From: Blautia hansenii DSM 20583
GTDB lineage: Bacteria; Bacillota; Clostridia; Lachnospirales; Lachnospiraceae
Assembly (NCBI RefSeq): GCF_002222595.2
Contig: NZ_CP022413.2
Span: 1,566,001 to 1,630,000 of the forward strand
Direction of reading: 5' to 3'
DNA: 64,000 nucleotides
Shown here: piece by piece, positions 62,995-64,000 of the stretch
Numbering within the stretch: the first letter of the stretch is position 1
Layout: each line of letters starts with the position of its first letter
Made by a program: the position numbers and the translations under genes
Notes under the pieces: model-generated
Database searches by the model: none
What the model saw: only the letters and a program-made list of their open reading frames with translations
Told to the model about the DNA's origin: nothing

Positions 62995-63073
62995 CTCCCT
63001 ACGCTGGCATTACCCATATCAGGTTAAAGGGTCGAAGTTGATAACTTCCTCTCAGCCCGCCCACGGACTCCCC
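62995..63073 (-). promoter_or_regulatory. TPP (thiamine) riboswitch
   Basis: The minus strand contains GGGGAGTCC, GGGCTGAGAGG, ACCCTTTAACCTGAT and GGTAATGCCAGCGTAGGGA, the conserved TPP aptamer blocks in order. It controls thiE-thiD through the following terminator. It begins 9 bases after the arsC-like stop. Confidence 0.97.
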
Positions 63074-63081
63074 TGCTGACT

Positions 63082-63435
63082 TTAATTTAATTTTTCTGTC
63101 CACTCTTTTTCCTTAAAGCCTGTAAGGACAAAATCATTCCCTACAAGCACAGGTCGTTTTACCAGCATACCATCTGAAGCCAGAAGCTCAAGCTGTTCTT
63201 CCTCTGTCATAGCAGGCAGCTTATCCTTTAGCTTCAATTCTTTGTATTTCATTCCGCTGGTATTAAAGAAACGCTTCAAAGGAAGTCCGCTTTTTTCATA
63301 CCAAGCCTTGAGTTCTTCCTTAGAAGGATTGTCTTCTACAATATGACGCTCCTCAAATTCCACCTGATTTTCTACAAGCCATTTCTTTGCCTTCTGACAG
63401 GTACTGCATTTGGGATATTCTACAAATAATATCAT
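63082..63435 (-). CDS. ArsC/Spx-family thioredoxin-fold protein
   Basis: A 117-residue protein starting FVEYPKCSTCQKAKKWL, with the CxxC of the ArsC/YffB/Spx family, then KRFFNTSGMKYKELKLKDKL and the family tail KRPVLVGNDFVLTGF. Firmicute members annotated as arsenate reductase often lack a proven arsenate role and may act as disulfide reductases or transcription modulators. The ATG at 63435 follows AGAGG; TTG at 63441 is less likely. It lies 14 bases downstream of the hemerythrin gene. Confidence 0.88.
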   Translation of the reverse strand: MILFVEYPKCSTCQKAKKWLVENQVEFEERHIVEDNPSKEELKAWYEKSGLPLKRFFNTSGMKYKELKLKDKLPAMTEEEQLELLASDGMLVKRPVLVGNDFVLTGFKEKEWTEKLN

Positions 63436-63449
63436 ATACAACCTCTTAA

Positions 63450-63872
63450 TTATAATCTGTCTGCGTTGGAAGCCATAAATTTATATTCTGCCACAGAACG
63501 GTCAAAGCCTTTAATGTGGTCGAATAACCAATCTACTACATTTTTCTTAACCTGAGCTACAAACGCTTCTGTCGGTCCTTCTTCCTCTTCCAGCATTTCC
63601 TGAAGTTCTTTTACAGCATTTTTAAATTCTGCATGTTTTACTTTATGTTCTTCGATTCCCGGATACTGAATTTCTTCCTGTAATTTTTCTTCTGCGCTGA
63701 AATGAAATTCTGTATAATCTAATAAGTAATCCAACATTTTAATTGCTTTCACTTTGCCCTGTCCGTCTTCGCAGCTTTCTAAAAGCTGGTTAATACGTTC
63801 AATCAGTTCTTTATGTTGTCCATCAATCATTTCATTTCCGGTTACTAATGTTTCATCAAATTCTGCTCTCAT
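63450..63872 (-). CDS. Bacteriohemerythrin
   Basis: A 140-residue four-helix di-iron protein that binds O2 reversibly and may protect or sense oxygen in this anaerobe. The iron ligands are all present: H20 (GQHKEL), H57 and E61 (FHFSAEE), H76 and H80 (EEHKVKH), and H119 and D124 (DHIKGFD). The start at ATG 63872 is supported by GGAGGGAAAG. A complete single-domain form with no sensor fusion. Confidence 0.94.
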   Translation of the reverse strand: MRAEFDETLVTGNEMIDGQHKELIERINQLLESCEDGQGKVKAIKMLDYLLDYTEFHFSAEEKLQEEIQYPGIEEHKVKHAEFKNAVKELQEMLEEEEGPTEAFVAQVKKNVVDWLFDHIKGFDRSVAEYKFMASNADRL

Positions 63873-64000
63873 TTTCTTTCCCTCCAGTGGTTTTTTTATA
63901 GTGTAACACAATTTTTTTCAGTTTCCAATAGGCTTTTTTCTACTTTCTTTGAGCATATAGACGACCACTGACAATTTCCGCATATCTTTTGACGTTCTCC

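Noticed and set aside
1..64000. CRISPR arrays, insertion sequences, prophage, tRNA or rRNA genes
   Set aside because: I saw no regularly spaced repeats, transposase or integrase frames, terminal inverted repeats or tRNA/rRNA signatures. The PBECR-like ORF is the only hint of mobile-element ancestry.

Overview
This window is a chromosomal segment of an AT-rich, spore-lineage Firmicute. It carries a complete acetyl-CoA synthase/CODH (Wood-Ljungdahl) gene cluster, an anaerobic cobalamin operon, spoIVA, a Lachnospiraceae-type long ribose-phosphate pyrophosphokinase and Clostridia-style ribosome-biogenesis genes. The best guess is a gut acetogen of the Blautia group (Lachnospiraceae). The genus is inference; the acetogenic, corrinoid-making physiology is read directly from the genes. 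Most genes lie on the minus strand. I see no rRNA, tRNA, CRISPR array or insertion sequence.

Layout in plus coordinates. 1-1332 (+): end of a cobalt ECF-transporter ATPase fused in frame to the cobalt chelatase CbiK. 1380-4381 (-): a HAD phosphatase, a D-Ala-D-Ala carboxypeptidase and a zinc-ribbon membrane protein. 4403-19903 (-): a 16-gene cobalamin operon (cbiD, L, F, G, H, a cbiJ-E-T fusion, cbiA, cobT, cobU, cobS, a short cobU paralogue, cobC, cbiB, cobD, cbiP, cbiC), read from a consensus promoter through a cobalamin riboswitch and terminator at 19922-20155. 20176-22371 (-): a DUF3786 protein and spoIVA. 22440-25350 (+): a radical-SAM DNA modification/repair pair behind a LexA-like box, a start-codon-less PBECR-like nuclease ORF, and a compact structured RNA with a perfect promoter and terminator. 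25414-42406 (-): the Wood-Ljungdahl cluster. 42799-63872: housekeeping genes, including gpsA-plsY-der, prs, the rpsP-rimM-trmD-rplS block, ffh, larC-larE and a TPP-riboswitch-controlled thiE-thiD.

How it fits together. Fhs, FchA, FolD and MetF reduce formate to methyl-THF. AcsE moves the methyl group to the corrinoid iron-sulfur protein AcsC/AcsD, which AcsV reactivates. AcsA makes CO and AcsB assembles acetyl-CoA. Two CooC ATPases, CooT and a His-rich protein plausibly supply nickel to AcsA and AcsB. The cobalamin operon supplies the corrinoid, and its cobalt enters through the CbiO-CbiK system. FolD has lost residues needed for cyclohydrolase activity, which matches the separate cyclohydrolase FchA.

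Most unusual items: TrmD (tRNA m1G37 methyltransferase) fused to a complete flavodoxin plus 2[4Fe-4S] module; the CbiO-CbiK fusion; the strongly promoted four-way-junction RNA next to a silent nuclease-like ORF; and a structured leader between cooC and acsA.
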